DNA from: Cornus controversa | Taxonomy: Eukaryota; Streptophyta; Magnoliopsida; Cornales; Cornaceae | Reading direction: 5' to 3' | Length of the DNA stretch: 64,000 nt | NCBI GenBank assembly: GCA_026545225.1 | Contig: CM048845.1 | Coordinates: 79,722,533-79,786,532 of the forward strand | In this document: piece by piece, positions 1-12,067 of the stretch | How the letters are laid out: each line of letters begins with the position of its first letter | How positions within the stretch are numbered: position 1 is the stretch's first letter | Notes under the pieces: model-generated | Told to the model about the DNA's origin: nothing | What the model saw: only the letters and a program-made list of their open reading frames with translations | The model's database searches: none | Translations under genes and position numbers: made by a program

Positions 1-199
1 ATTAAAATATTTCATATGAAAAATTCAAAATCCCATAAATACTCCTATTTATAAACAAATAAAGTTATCTAAAAAAAAGATGTGCCCGTTAAATGAAGAA
101 GAAAAAAAAAATGAAAAATACACCTTATGCACAAACTGTAGGTTGTATTATGTATCCAATGTTATGTACTAGACTTGATATAAGTTTTGTAGCAAGTGT
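1..199 (+). pseudogene. Ty1/copia pol remnant, RT to RNase H junction (part 1 of 3)
   Basis: Read on the plus strand, about 60-199 encodes a degenerate copia reverse-transcriptase C-terminus, with the family-typical stretch around PYAQTVGCIMYPMLCTRLDI (normally PYA..VGSLMYAMVCTRPDI). An in-frame stop lies near the left end, so the copy is dead. The frame is cut at 199 by the inverted LTR that starts at 200 and resumes at 11008. The assignment rests on that conserved block and on the clean resumption 10.8 kb away. The 5' part of the element lies outside the window. Confidence 0.8.
195..199. repeat. Target site duplication AGTGT of the solo LTR (partner 11008-11012)
   Basis: The same five bases occur immediately outside both ends of the 200-11007 insertion, and the interrupted copia reading frame joins across one copy. 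Confidence 0.8.
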
Positions 200-305
200 T
201 GTGACCCAAGAATTGTACCTAGAGGAGGGGTGTTGAATAGGAACATTAACTAAACAATGGAACTTTTTCAATTTTTCTTGTTTTCACAAAAAATTAGCTT
301 GAATA

Positions 306-1487
306 TGTGAGATATAAATTTGTAATTGGCATATTTCGGTGATCGAAACTTGATTGATTGAGTTGTAATTTTTGATTTATTCTTTGTATCGATCATCGAC
401 AACTTCGAACTGATATTCAAGTGCATGGATGTAGACAAATCAGTTAAAACACCATATAGTACAGGTAAGTATGGTGAGGACACTCTACACTTTTTACTTT
501 TGAGCCTATTTTGAAAAATCAGGGTTTAAATGAAATTTTTAAGATTTTTCAAAGTAGGACCGGTCCTCAATATTTAGGACCGGTCCAACTTTTTTCTGCA
601 GTTTAATTTCTGCAGGTTTTCAAAAAGTCCCACTGATCCTATTTATTTGGCACCGGTCTCACTTAACCTGTTCCAAATAGGAAATAGATTTCAACGGAAA
701 TTCTGATTCCTATTGGGTTTGAAGCTTCTAGGAGAGTTCTATTTTGGTATTCAACTTCTTTTTCAAGTAGAATTAGAACTTCCTTGCCTATATATATGTA
801 TTCATATTTTCTCTACAAAATACGCCCTGGAATATTATTTTTAGACAGAGAAAGTATATACAATATAATTAGGGCTTTATATTTTTAAGAACACATATCC
901 ATACTTCACGAGTGATATTTAGGATGGTATTTTACTTCTGATTAGCTATTCAGAGACTGCATCAAATATATTTGCTGATCAGAACATTGGATTGATGGTT
1001 CTTCACTTGCTTGCTTACTGAGGAAGAAAGGTGACCAGATTGCACTATGAAGGGAACAAAATACTTGTTGAGTATTTTAGTTCTTCCAGCAACCTTTCTG
1101 TAAGGGTGGTAACGTTAGCTGAAAGTCTGCAGCAGTTGGACGTGTTGTCGCAATCATAAGCCTGAGGTGTTCCGCATCAGATCCTTAACAGAGTGAAGAG
1201 GGGTGTGAGACTGAGACAGAGTTTGTTGTACTTTGCTTCATCATAGTGAATTGGTTTCCTGAGGCGTACCGCCTCCCTCCGTGGTTTTTTCCGCCTTGGG
1301 TTTTCACGTATATCTGGTGCATTCTTTTCTTTACTTGCACTTTGTTTATTTGCTTGCTTTATTGTTTGATTAATTGGACTTAAAATTGAATTAATTAAAA
1401 ATTAAGCAAACGAGCAAGTGATCCTATTCACCCCCCTCTAGGTTCTAAAATACTTTTCGCAACCGCTTTCGCACCGCGCAACTCACA
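306..1487 (+). repeat. 5' LTR of the gag-only copia element
   Basis: 1,182 bp, TGTGAG...CTCACA. It contains two GGACCGGTCC palindromes 20 bp apart (557-566, 577-586), a TATA-like run CCTATATATATG near 787-798, and a T-rich 3' part. It is matched along its length by 5746-8016 except for a 1-kb insertion there. Confidence 0.88.
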
Positions 1488-1489
1488 AT

Positions 1490-1501
1490 TGGTATTAGAG
1501 C
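1490..1501 (+). other. Primer binding site of the gag-only copia element
   Basis: TGGTATTAGAGC starts two bases after the LTR end. It differs by one base from TGGTATCAGAGC, the usual complement of plant initiator-Met tRNA in copia elements. Confidence 0.82.
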
Positions 1502-1578
1502 AGTGTTCTCTAATTTGTGAGTAGTTCCTTCCGAAGTATTTTTAAAATCAAATTTTATTTTTGTTTTCAAAAATTGTT

Positions 1579-2812
1579 ATGGAATCTAATAAGAAAGAGG
1601 ATAAATTGGTTCAATAATCTCATGTATGTGATGTGTTAAACCATAAGGATGAGATAAATTTCTTTGCTAGAAAATATGGAAGATTCCTTAAGAATAAAAA
1701 AAAAAAAAATTTTAGGAAAGGAAATTCTTCTACATGTAGAGGTAAAAATAATAAAAAAGATGCTTTTGTTATTTTTCCTGCTATTACTCATGTTGATAAT
1801 GATATTGCTAATGATTTTTTTTCTGATTCAGGTAAATCTGAAAAATCTGCATCATTCAGTGAAATTGGTTCTAATGATTCGAATGATGAGAAAGCTGATA
1901 GAGAACCATGTGAAAGCTAGTTGCAACAAATCTTTGATGAATTATTAAAGGCTTACAAGAAGCAGACCAAAAAGCTAAAATTGGTAAAAAAGAGAAAGAA
2001 GCATTGAAGATAGAAAATGAGTAGAAGCAACAATTGATTGATGATAAAAAAGCTGTCAATCAAAACCTCCAAAATAAAGTAAAATCTGAGAAAGAAACTT
2101 TGAAGAAAAAGAATGAAGAACAATTGAAGTTGATTGAAGAGAATAAAGCTCACATTCAAAATCTTCAAAGTAAAGTCAAGTTTCTCGAAAGCGAGGTAAG
2201 TAAAGCTATCTCTGCCAAAAATTCTCTTATTGCTAGAATTAATTTTCTTGAGCATGAATTGGAAAAATCACAAAAGAAATTAATTGCTTTTACTTCTGGG
2301 CAAATTAAGCTTGATAGCATGATTAGTGTTGGTAAGCCTGTAGGAGATAAAACTGGATTAGGTTATGTTGGGTCATCTAAGGGAAAAACTGCTTTTGTTA
2401 AACCCAAAAATTTGATTGTGTTTGAACCCAAACCTAAGTTTTAAGTTGAGTCTGTGCATGCTAATGTTGTGTCCAATGTGCTGTACTATTCTTTTTGTGG
2501 TAAGAATGGACATAGTCAACACTATTGCTATAAAAGAGAAGACATTCTAATTTTAATTTTTATGTGCATAATTCTTTTGCTAAGAATAGGGGTCATGATA
2601 AAAAACCATATTATTGGAACAAACCGAAAAATTCTAAAGGTAAAAAGAGTTCAAATAAAAAGAAGAATGTTTTTGTTTCTCCACAATTCTTTCCTGATAA
2701 ATTGCATAGTAAAACTATCTGGATGAAAAAGGAAGATTTGGAGAAGTTTGTGCCTATTGACATTATGAATTTTATTACTAATAGGTCTTTGGGTGCAAAA
2801 CCCTCTAACTAG
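1579..2812 (+). pseudogene. Sirevirus-type gag pseudogene
   Basis: Gag, the capsid-like RNA-binding protein, is recognisable from an ATG at 1579 (MESNKKEDKLVQ, then a stop at 1615). Frames then follow in pieces: 1633-1920 (Lys-rich, with KYGRFLKNKKKKNF), 2034-2444 (long coiled coil ending with GKPVGDKTGLGYVGSSKGK, typical of Sirevirus Gag) and on to 2812 with a zinc-knuckle-like CGKNGHSQHYC. The first cysteine of the knuckle is replaced by tyrosine (YYSFCGKNGH), so CX2CX4HX4C is not intact. At least one stop and two frame changes break it. The usual protease and integrase reading after the knuckle is absent. The call is firm for family and inactivity, less so for exact ends. Confidence 0.78.
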
Positions 2813-5733
2813 GTCATTAGGACTTTGATGGTCATGTACTGAACTTATGTTCATTATTTATTTTTCATTGGACCATATCTTTTAGGTTATGATAGGTTTC
2901 GTTTATTTTTAGTAATAATCATATAGGATTATGAGAATCATGTTTTTCTAAGAAATAATGTAAATTATTTATATTTCTTTTTAATTTCTCTTTGATTTGT
3001 GAATGCATAATTGGGACACTTAGTTTGTCAATGAATGAAGTACTTGATTTTATGATCTAAACATTGATGACCAATGTGCTGTATTTATTTTTTTTTAAAG
3101 GTAAATCTTCTGAGTCCATACAAAATTGTGCACTAGTCCTACTCTGAGAGAATTGATTGAAAACTAATGTGAAGTTGACTAGAGTATATTGTATGAGTAG
3201 CATTGAAAGCTTAAATGATCAATGAAAAAAAATGTTGAAAAAAATTATGTTTTTATTCAACATGAAAAAAAATAAAAATTTGTTGAATATCTAAGACAAA
3301 AGGAAAAGGCTACCTTCGGGATGTGTTCGTAACTTTCACTACAATGTAAATCTCCAATAAGATATCTTTAAAAAATTAAAGAGTTGTTTTGAGAAAAATA
3401 GCTGGTTGCCCGTAAGAGTGAAAGTCACCGTCTTAGATGATGATGAAATTCAATGAAAAAAAAATGTTTGATCATGAGTAGTTATATTTGCTCATTATCC
3501 AATATGTTTTAGAAGATGGATCAAAAATATTTGATTAATTTTTGATGAAGTTGGATTGCACACACACACATGGATTTATTAGATGAGTTTCAAAATTTTT
3601 ATAAATATTTGTGTGTTGGAAGTTGTGTCATGATAATGAATTTGAGAATGAATTTTATGGATAAATTTTGGGTTTTAAAATTCTGCATTTATAAATGTTT
3701 GAAATTTTTCAGAAATTTTAGGACTCATATTATTCTTTGAAAAATATGTTTTGATTATTCTCATGAGATTATCCATGTTTTATTTTTTTTCTTCTTGAAA
3801 AATTTTCAGAAACCCAAAAAATATGTTTCATATTGATTTTGTGTTTATTTTTCATACTTTGTGTGCTTAATTGCTAAATCAATATGAGATGAGGTATATA
3901 TGGTGAATTAGAGGTCTAAAGTGTAATTTTTCATAATTCACAAAGTTGGACCGGTCCCCATTATTGAGCACCGGTCGCACTTCTGTAGGTTCTGAGGAAC
4001 CGAGAGAAGTTAGATCGGTCCCCAAAAATTAGGACCGGTTGCACTTAGCGGATGCCCAATTTTGATGAAATCCGCGCGCGTGCCTTAGTGTTTTAAGTGG
4101 CATTCTTTGTACACTCGCACATACATTCATATCTTTTAAACTATCACCCTCAAGCTCTCTAAAACACTTTTCCTCTTCTATATTTCTTGTGGCATTGATT
4201 ATTGGAGGTTGGGATTTACTTTTACAAATTGTTGGTTGATTGATTGTTGAATTGGATGATACTTGTGCAAACAAATACCTTTAAAATTTGAGAATTTTTT
4301 TGGTGCATACCAAGTGTTTGATTAATTGACTCAATGGAATTTTTGACTCTATTTTTCTTCAAATTGCATAAATCCTCAACCTATCTTGTGTTACATAATC
4401 TACATCATTTTGGTTGATATTTGTGATTGATTTTGGATTGAAAATGGTAGAAGGGATTATCTTTGGAGGATTTGAGTTGATTTTGAAGTAATTGATCAAA
4501 CAAATTGTTCTCAATTTTTTAAATCTTGTGTCTCCAAGTGTTCGATATAATTCTTTAATGGAACTTGTGATCTTATTTATGATTCCATTCGGTGTAACTC
4601 TAATGGATAGATTAAAGAGCTAGGTTAGTATTTTTTGGACAAAAATGTTGATTTGAAAGACTTTGGTTGAGACTCCATATGTGACTTAGATGACATATTT
4701 CTATTTGGATGTTTATCTTTTACAATCAAAATATTTGTCATTATCATTGAGGTAAATACAATTGTTATAACTCAATCGTTAATGTTCTTGATCTAAACAA
4801 GTGATATTATTTTGTAATATTTGAGGACAAATTTTGATAAGATCACCTATAGAGGATAATGATTCGATCCTTTTGAGTACCCAATGTATATTTGATAATG
4901 GACATCATTCACTCTCCTACATCACTGATGATAACTAGTTTTTAAGGGTTTGATGTTTTGATGATTCAGACTAGTTCATCTGTTTGCTAGGTTTATGACT
5001 TAGACTTGTTTATTTTTGGATACACATGGTGTCTTTTATTAGATTGAATGTTTATTCTATGGATACCATACTTGTAATTGGATTATACTGTTATGGACTT
5101 TGATGCAAATTTCAATAGATGGAGTTATATGTTCAAGGCTATCTTTTTCATAGAGGTTGATATCTAGTTTTTGGAGCCCATGATGATGATGAGGATTAGG
5201 TCTTAATGATAGACTTAGTTATGTTTTGCTAGACTTTGAGTAGTTAACTCTATTTTGTTTAGGTTTGATGCTTGATCTTGTTATGTTTTATTTATTCCAT
5301 CAACTGATGTTTTGGATATTTAATTGATCAGTGATGATGATTATTATTTTTCATTATTGTCTTAATCTCCCTATATGCTTCATGATTTATCTGATTATAA
5401 AAATCTCTTGGATATTTTTTTGTCAATTTGTTTAAAAAAGGGGAAGATGATATCGTTATGTAATATAAGGTTCTTTGACAAAGAGGGAGACATTTTTAAG
5501 AGATTAAGGGGAGATATTTTTTTGGGATATTCATGATTATATTTCTTTATTAAGCTTTTCACAGGTTGTGTTGTTTAAGGGATATGCAGGTACAACAGGT
5601 TTTATTCTAAACACACATGTGAAGCTTCTGATGATCAGCTTTTTATTTCTATGTATTTTTGGGCAACATTGTAATCTAATTTTTTTAATGGATTAGGTTA
5701 TAATTGTCTAGGTGGTTTTGTCACGAAATTGCT
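2813..5733 (+). other. Non-coding interior of the gag-only copia element
   Basis: No frame longer than about 80 codons and no recognisable pol motif. It repeats the palindromic ACCGGT theme of the LTR at about 3948-4040. Near the 3' end short purine blocks (AAAAAAGGGGAAGATG around 5435, AAGAGGGAGACA around 5480) resemble old polypurine tracts. Confidence 0.6.
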
Positions 5734-5745
5734 AAAGGGGGAGAT
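5734..5745 (+). other. Polypurine tract
   Basis: AAAGGGGGAGAT directly abuts the 3' LTR start at 5746. It is the standard plus-strand priming site, and its position confirms plus orientation. Confidence 0.85.
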
Positions 5746-8016
5746 TGTGAGATATAAATTTGTAATTGGCATATTTCGGTGATCAAAACTTGATTGATCG
5801 AGTTATAATTTTCGATTTATTCTTTGTATCGATCATCAACAACTTTGAGCTGATATTCAAGTGCATAGATGCAGACAAATCTGTTAGAACACCATATAGT
5901 ACATGTAAGTATTGTGAGGACATTCTGCACTTTTTACTTCCGAGCCTATTTTGAAAAACTAGGGTTTAAATGAAATTTTTAGGATTTTTCAAAGTAGGAC
6001 CGGTCCTCAATATTTAGGACCGGTCCAACTTTTCTCAGCAGTTTAGTTTTTGCAGGTTTTCAAAAAGTCCCACCGGTCCTATTTATTTGGCACTGGTCCC
6101 ACTTAGCCTATTCCAAATAGGAAATAGATTTTTACGAAAATTCTGATTCCTATTGGGTTTGAAACTTCTAGGAGAGTTCTATTTTGGTATTCAACTTCTT
6201 TTCCAAGTAGAATTAGAACTTCCTTGCCTATATATATGTATTCATATTTTCTCTACAAAATACACCCTGAAATATTATTTTTGGAGAGAGAAAGTATATA
6301 CAATATAATTAGGGCTTTATATTTTTAAGAACACATATCCATACTTCACGAGTGATATTTAGGATGGTGTTCTACTTCTGATTAGTTGTTCAGAGACTGT
6401 ATCAAATCTATTTGTTGATCAGAACATTGGATTGATAGTTCTTCGCTTGCTTGCTTGCCGAGGAAGAAAGGTGACCAGATTGCACTACGAAGGGAACAAA
6501 ATACTTGCTGAATATTTTGGTTCTTCCAACAATCTTTCTTCCATGCGTGTGATTTAATTGCTTATGATTTTTGCTTCTTGTGATTAATTATTTTATAGTT
6601 CTTTCACCATCTATATTATGTATATGTGGTAGTTAGAAAGTATTATAATTAATCTAAGCTTGGGTTTTTATTTCTTAAAAGTGATAATTTTTAATCTTAT
6701 ATTTTTCATTAAATTGGATATATTACATGCTTAGAATTTTACACTAGTAAAGCGAAGGAAAATCTATCTTTTTAATATATTTTTCATAGTGCTTTATTGT
6801 TAAATCTTGAGTAAGCAATTAAATCATGCACAAGAGAATCAATTAATGAACAAAAGAACTTCACTTCATTAATGGAGGTTTCCTCCTCAACCCTAGTTGA
6901 GGAGTTTAGTTACACATGGTAGAAGAAGAAGATAACAAATAAATAAAAGACATAATAAGTAAATAAAACCCGGATTGTTTATGTCTTCTCTGTCTTAGCC
7001 TCCACTTCTTTTTCTCCTCCCAAAATAGCCTTTAATTCACCTCTTTATACCCCAATAGAATACATAAAGTCCTAATCCAATTAGGAGATAAAGTCCTAAT
7101 CCAATTAGGAGATAATTAAGATTTTTCCATAGCCCTAAATAGGTAGATTTTTCTGCTGATGTTCGGCCCAAGTTTTGACCTAGTAGCAGTCCGATTTACG
7201 AAATTTTCGTGAAATACAAAAGTGTCCAGAATCGAATTTCATTCAACTCACAAAGGAATTAAGTCGAATTGACGCTCAAAAATAATAATTTTGGTCCACT
7301 TTCCAAAATGGGATTAAAACTGGATTAAATGCAGAATTGGGCTTCAGGCCCGTAACCTCCTTAAGCAGTTATAATTCTTTTGAACCTCTTCCTTGGGCTG
7401 TTTTGAGTTGAAATATGGAGTTAAATCGACCCATTAGATGTACGCTTTATATAACCTTTTTGAATGTCTTCTTTAAATGCCTAAAAATCATGGTTTTAAT
7501 TGAAATAATCATTAAAGCTCTGAAAAGACAGAAAATACAAAAATAAAGTAAAATCACAAATAAAGTATTACTAAGAGAATAAAATATGCAAATTAAGAGG
7601 CTAGAATGCGTAACATTCAACGCCGATCAAAGGGTGGTGACGTTAGTCGGAAGTCTGCAGTAGTTGAACGTGTTGTCACAATCATAAGCCTGAGGTGTTC
7701 CACATCAGATCCTTGACAGAGTGAAGAGGGGTGTGAGACTGAGACATAGTTTGTTGTACTTTGCTTCATTATAGTGAATTGGTTTACTGAGGCATGCCGC
7801 CTCCCTCCATGGTTTTTCCCACCTTAGATTTTCACGTATATCTGGTGCATTCTTTTCTTTACTTGCACTTTATTTATTTGCTTGCTTTAATTCTTTGATT
7901 AATTGGACTTAAAATTGAATTAATTAAAAGTTAAGCAAATGAGCAAGTGATCCTATTCACCCCTCTCTAGGTTCTAAAATACTTTTCGCAACCGCTTCCG
8001 CACCGCGCAACTCACA
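5746..8016 (+). repeat. 3' LTR of the gag-only copia element, with insertion
   Basis: 2,271 bp against 1,182 bp for the left LTR. The extra length is explained by an insertion of about 1.06 kb at 6549-7611 plus about 26 bp. Ends are identical to the left LTR (TGTGAG, CTCACA). The two GGACCGGTCC palindromes recur at about 5998 and 6018. Confidence 0.87.
6549..7605. mobile_element. Unclassified insertion of about 1 kb in the 3' LTR
   Basis: Absent from the left LTR. It is flanked by the direct repeat ATGCGT (6543-6548, 7606-7611). It contains a perfect 14-bp inverted repeat GATTTAATTGCTTA at 6551-6564 and 6812-6825, enclosing a 275-bp foldback-like piece, and a small direct duplication of TAAAGTCCTAATCCAATTAG (about 7076-7112). 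There is no open frame. It could be a solo LTR with a 5-bp duplication ATGCG, or two nested insertions; the termini do not decide. Confidence 0.55.
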
Positions 8017-8021
8017 GAATA

Positions 8022-10090
8022 GACTTTTGTCAAATAGTTGGAGAACTTATGTATTAAACAAATGAGGATGAGAATGTTCTATCTTAGAAGTCTATTATGC
8101 ACCTAATGGATACAATAGCAAGTGTAAGTGCTCGTGTAAGTGCAACATATCATATTTGTAGTGTGTGAAAATGTTTATAGTACATTTTATCAAACACATT
8201 ATATACAAATTGATTGACAATTAGATAATCAAATAAAAACTCAACCAATCAACAATTAATTAATTCCACAATTCAACCAATATACTCGAAGAATTCATCC
8301 CATCATCCTCACGTGAATTAAAGCATATAAAATTTAAATAAATAAAATGCAATCAAATAAAGGAGTTTGAGGATAAAGAAATGCAAAGTAAATAATACCA
8401 TGATTTTGATATGGTTCGACCCCTCTTGTCTACGTTCATGCCTCTAGAGCACCTCTTGAAGTTTCCACTATTGAGCTTCCCTTAAGGGTAGAAAGAAAAC
8501 CTTTACAATTGCCAAGCTCATGACTTGAACTTTCTTACTCAATGAAAATCTCACCAAAACTTATTTACCAAGTTCGTGACTTGGACTTCTTTGCCAAGTG
8601 CACCACTTGACATTCTTGTCAAATAGGTTGAATAAGAGTTTAGGTAGAATAAAGAATATTCCACAATGGATAGATACACAAATGATAGCTCAATGGAGAA
8701 TATCCTCAATGGATAGATACACAAATTATATCTCACATATCTAGAGTTATCAATGAAATACTTAATTGAAAGCTCTTCATTAGGATTTTGCCACTATGAA
8801 TGATATGCAAGTGTTTAGTTCAATAGTGGTGGCTACTAATGGATGAATGATATGAAGATTTAAGTTCTAAGGTAGCATCTACCAATAATATATGATCATG
8901 GAAGGTTATGGTAGCCTCTTTTCACTTGTATAATGCATATAAAAATGTGCATTTATAGTCCAAGAATGAATTCTAACTATTTCGAAGTGGTTGAAAAATA
9001 TTAAGTGCAGAAACTAGCCGCTGGGTACAAAATCCGACAGTATTGGCCGGCTGATGAATTCATTGACCGATTGATTACACTATTTCGGTCGACTGAAGGT
9101 ACTCTTCGGCCGGTTGAAATAATATTTTAGCTTCCCCTATTTTGCACACTCTATTGGAATGAATTCCAACTTCTAGCAGCTGACTGATGGATTTCATTAG
9201 GTGATCGATAGTCCTCTACCAGCCGACTGATGAGTTTCATTAGACAATCGAAAGTTCCTAGGTCAAAACTATTTTCAGACTCAGTCATTTTCTCCTGCAC
9301 AGTGCATTGATATACTGCACAGTTAATTACATTGAAAACATTTTATTAAATTTCTCATAAACATTTACTTTAAGTTATTCAATGTAATTAAGCAGAGTAC
9401 CCCCCATTTGGATTCAATAAAAATAGTTTCAAAATCAAATTCTATGTGAGTGAAAATATGATTTTTCAATTTTAGTACACAATGAATTTTTACAATTTTG
9501 ACATAAAAATTCATCATGCAATATAAATGACCAAATCAAGTCATTTGAGGCTGAGAAAATTAACATGATCATGATATATCATAGGGTACAATTACCAACA
9601 CTTTTTATGTCAAGATTCATTGTAAAACTCATACTTACATTTTTGCCCCTAGAATCCAACACTTCATCAAATTTCTGTGCTAAGTCTCCGAAACAGCAAC
9701 TGTGCATGCAATGACTTTATAAAGTGAGTCTACTAAGTTCAAAGCCTAAGTCAATGTATCTAAAACCATAAATGCTATATTCTAATTCAAATGAAGGTTC
9801 TAGAATTTGTTTATTCAATAATTGAATTTCTTCAAAGCTAAACACAAGCTTGAATTAACTTAATCTCAACGAAGGCCTTCAAAATAATTAAATGAAGTTC
9901 ATGGCCTAATTCTAAGTGTCCAAGGAACCATGATACGATATGAATGATATGCATCGGTCCTAAGGTCCACTAGGTCAATAGATGAGTTTTCAAAATAAGT
10001 TATTTCAAAAAATAACTTTACATTAAATCTAGCACTCATCCAAAACTAGCCTACCCAAGTCTTTTGCTCTTCAAATCTTTAAGCTCTTAA
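8022..10090 (-). other. Body of the solo LTR right of the copia insertion, no gene
   Basis: AT-rich LTR body. It has a cluster of GGCCGGCTGA, GGTCGACTGA and GGCCGGTTGA motifs at 9040-9115 and AGCCGACTGATG at 9220, and no coding potential. Confidence 0.6.
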
Positions 10091-10750
10091 GGGTTAGTTT
10101 GGTACGCTGGAATAAAATAAAGTGGGAATAAAATGAATTCAGGAATGAAATGAGAATGAGAATAGAATGGAATGACCATTCTCATTCCAATGTTTGGCTA
10201 CAGATAGAGAATAATGTAGGAATGAAATGGTATTACCTTTCAACATGTTATATTTTTCTATATAAAATATAATCAGTTTTAAATATAGACATTTGGCCAA
10301 TTTAATTTAATTATCACGTGAAAAAAAAATTAATTACTTATTCAGTTATTAAAACTTTATAAATCAACATATAATCCGTCTGTTTCTTCTAGTCAAGATT
10401 AATATAATCTTTTACAAAAAAAAATAATATTTTATTAAAAATTGAAAGTGAAAAAAATTAATATTTTATTAAATATTTTAATACGTATATATATATATAT
10501 ATTCTAAAGTGAGTTGTAAAAGAGAGAGATGCATTAATGAAGATAGAGAAGATGATTTTAATAATAAGTGGGAATGGAATGGTCATTCCATGACTCAAGA
10601 AGTGAAATGGATTTGTTGAAATGAGCATTCCAAGGGAATGACTTGGAATGACCATTCCATTTCTAATGTAACACAACAAACGAGAGAAAGAAAATCAAAG
10701 GTGGAATGACTATTTCATTCCACCTCCATTCCTGCGTATCAAACTAGCCC
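10091..10750. mobile_element. Tourist-like (PIF/Harbinger) MITE, 660 bp
   Basis: Terminal inverted repeats: GGGTTAGTTTGGTACGC at the left and the reverse complement of GCGTATCAAACTAGCCC at the right, with similarity extending about 25 bp. Both sides carry TAA (10088-10090, 10751-10753), the 3-bp TWA duplication expected of PIF/Harbinger. Interior AT-rich with TA repeats at 10487-10502, no transposase. Inserted in the solo LTR. Confidence 0.85.
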
Positions 10751-11007
10751 TAAGTTCCTTCCTCATGTGGTTTGGATTCATTTCAACTTCGCCATTGATC
10801 TTGATTATTGATCTTTGAGTTCTATGATCACGTGACTTTATATATTTTCTTGCAATTCATTTTGAAATCCAACGCCTTTAAGATACTTGAAATAATATGA
10901 TACTTTCTAAACTGCACACTTAAGTAAACTTATTAAATCCACATTACAATAGGTTATTATCATCAAAATCACCCAAATAACATTGGGTTGAAACCTTGAG
11001 GTCAACA

Positions 11008-11265
11008 AGTGTAATTAATAGATTTCAAAGTAATCGAGGTGAAAATCATTAGGTTGATGCTAAAAGATTTTTAGGATACTTTCAAGGTAAAAAGATTATA
11101 AGTTAACATATCAATCCAATGGTGATGATTTAGAAGTTGTTGGTTATTCATATTATGACTTTATAGGAGATGTGGATGATGACAAATCTACACCAAGTTA
11201 TGTGTTCATTTTAGGTGGAGGAACAATTTCATGGTGTAGTAAAACACAAAGTTGTGTGGCCAAAA
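11008..11265 (+). pseudogene. Ty1/copia pol remnant, RNase H region (part 2 of 3)
   Basis: Resumes the frame cut at 199. It reads through the family block VDAKRFLGYFQGKKDYKL, then LEVVGYSYYDFIGD (normally ..GYSDADFAGD) and KSTPSYVFILGGGTISWCSK (normally KSTSGYVF.L.GGAISWKS). A stop replaces the usual tryptophan just before VDAKRF, and the DAD aspartates are partly lost (YYD), so it is not active. The match ends at the CVA of the QSCVA block and is replaced by unrelated LTR-like sequence. Confidence 0.85.
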
Positions 11266-11276
11266 TTATATTAGGT

Positions 11277-11813
11277 TTGTGGCTCAAATTCAGTTGTGGC
11301 AATTTCCTTTTATGTTTTGGAAACCTGAAGGCTTATGGTGCAAAGCTGAAAACTTGGGGGGAGGAAATTGCATACATCTATTTTAGAGTTGTGATTGATT
11401 TGATAACTTCTTGTTACACAAGGTAAGAGAATCCTTGTTAAAAAATGAATTGGGTTTAAAGACTATAAATAGAGGCATGATTAAAGGAAAAAAAAGAGAG
11501 AGTTGAAAAATGTAAGGGGTTAGTGAGTGTTGTGAGGAGAAAAGAGAGTATATGTTATTCCGGGGGGAAGATGCCAATAGAGAGTGAAAGAGTGTGTGGT
11601 AGATATACTTTTTGCGTATTTTATATTCTTTTCTCAATATAGTGAAATCTCTTTCTCTTCCTCCATAGACGTAATCCTAGAGTTGGGTAAAATATATAAA
11701 ATATTGTGTTGTGCGTGCATGTGTTTGATTATTATATCCTTATATGCTTGTGTGATTGTGGATTTGATGATATGCTTCCGCTGTGCCAAACGAATGAGGA
11801 TTAATTCCCAACA
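11277..11813 (+). repeat. LTR (approximate start) of another copia-type element
   Basis: Ends in CCCAACA at 11813, right before a perfect primer site. It contains a TATA-like CTATAAATAGAGGC near 11462-11475, as LTR promoters do. The left boundary is inferred from where the copia pol reading is lost, with no duplication identified, so the start may be off by tens of bases. No second copy was seen nearby. Confidence 0.5.
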
Positions 11814-11815
11814 AC

Positions 11816-11829
11816 TGGTATCAGAGCCA
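11816..11829 (+). other. Primer binding site (initiator-Met type)
   Basis: TGGTATCAGAGCCA lies two bases after the LTR end. It is the canonical plant copia primer site, and the leader behind it repeats GTCAGAGC-like words. Confidence 0.75.
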
Positions 11830-12067
11830 ATGGTGGGTCAGAGCCTGTGGTTGGTCCTAAAGATCAGAGCGGAAGATTGGTGGTGTGTCAGAGTAGAAGG
11901 TTGATCATGAAGACTTATAGAGATATAATCAGAGTTTATGAAGACATGAGAATATGACTGTGTGAAGCCCACGAGGAACAAGTCTTGGAACAAGCTGGAG
12001 GATGCTCGTTTTCAATATGGGGCAACATAATGATATGACAAGCCACAATAAGTACAATTAAAAATGG

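Larger units (their letters stand above)
306..8016 (+). mobile_element. Gag-only Ty1/copia (Sirevirus-like) non-autonomous retrotransposon
   Basis: A complete LTR element: LTRs at 306-1487 and 5746-8016, both beginning TGTGAG and ending CTCACA, 5-bp duplications GAATA at 301-305 and 8017-8021, an initiator-Met-type primer site after the left LTR and a purine tract before the right one. The 4.26-kb interior carries only a broken gag. No protease, integrase, RT or RNase H signature appears between 2813 and 5733, so the copy would have depended on a partner for replication. The LTRs differ at many sites, so it is much older than the gypsy element at 19.4 kb. It sits inside the solo LTR 200-11007. 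Confidence 0.88.
200..11007 (-). mobile_element. Solo LTR of a Sirevirus-like copia element, interrupted
   Basis: Boundaries are TGTGACCC at 200 and GGTCAACA ending at 11007, a TG..CA pair with near-identical inverted ends. The flanks are 5-bp direct repeats AGTGT at 195-199 and 11008-11012, and they interrupt a copia pol frame that continues on both sides. Removing the two later insertions (306-8021 and 10088-10750) leaves about 2.4 kb with no coding region, so this is a solo LTR. In minus orientation it starts TGTTGACCTCAAGG and ends in a CACCCCTCCTCTAGG-like stretch, as Sirevirus-type LTRs often do. A TATA-like box (TATAAATG, minus) lies near 8952-8958. Identity beyond LTR is by resemblance only. 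Confidence 0.75.

Noticed and set aside
10458..10679. Minus-strand 73-codon frame
   Set aside because: It lies within a MITE and spans a TA microsatellite; it is a chance frame.
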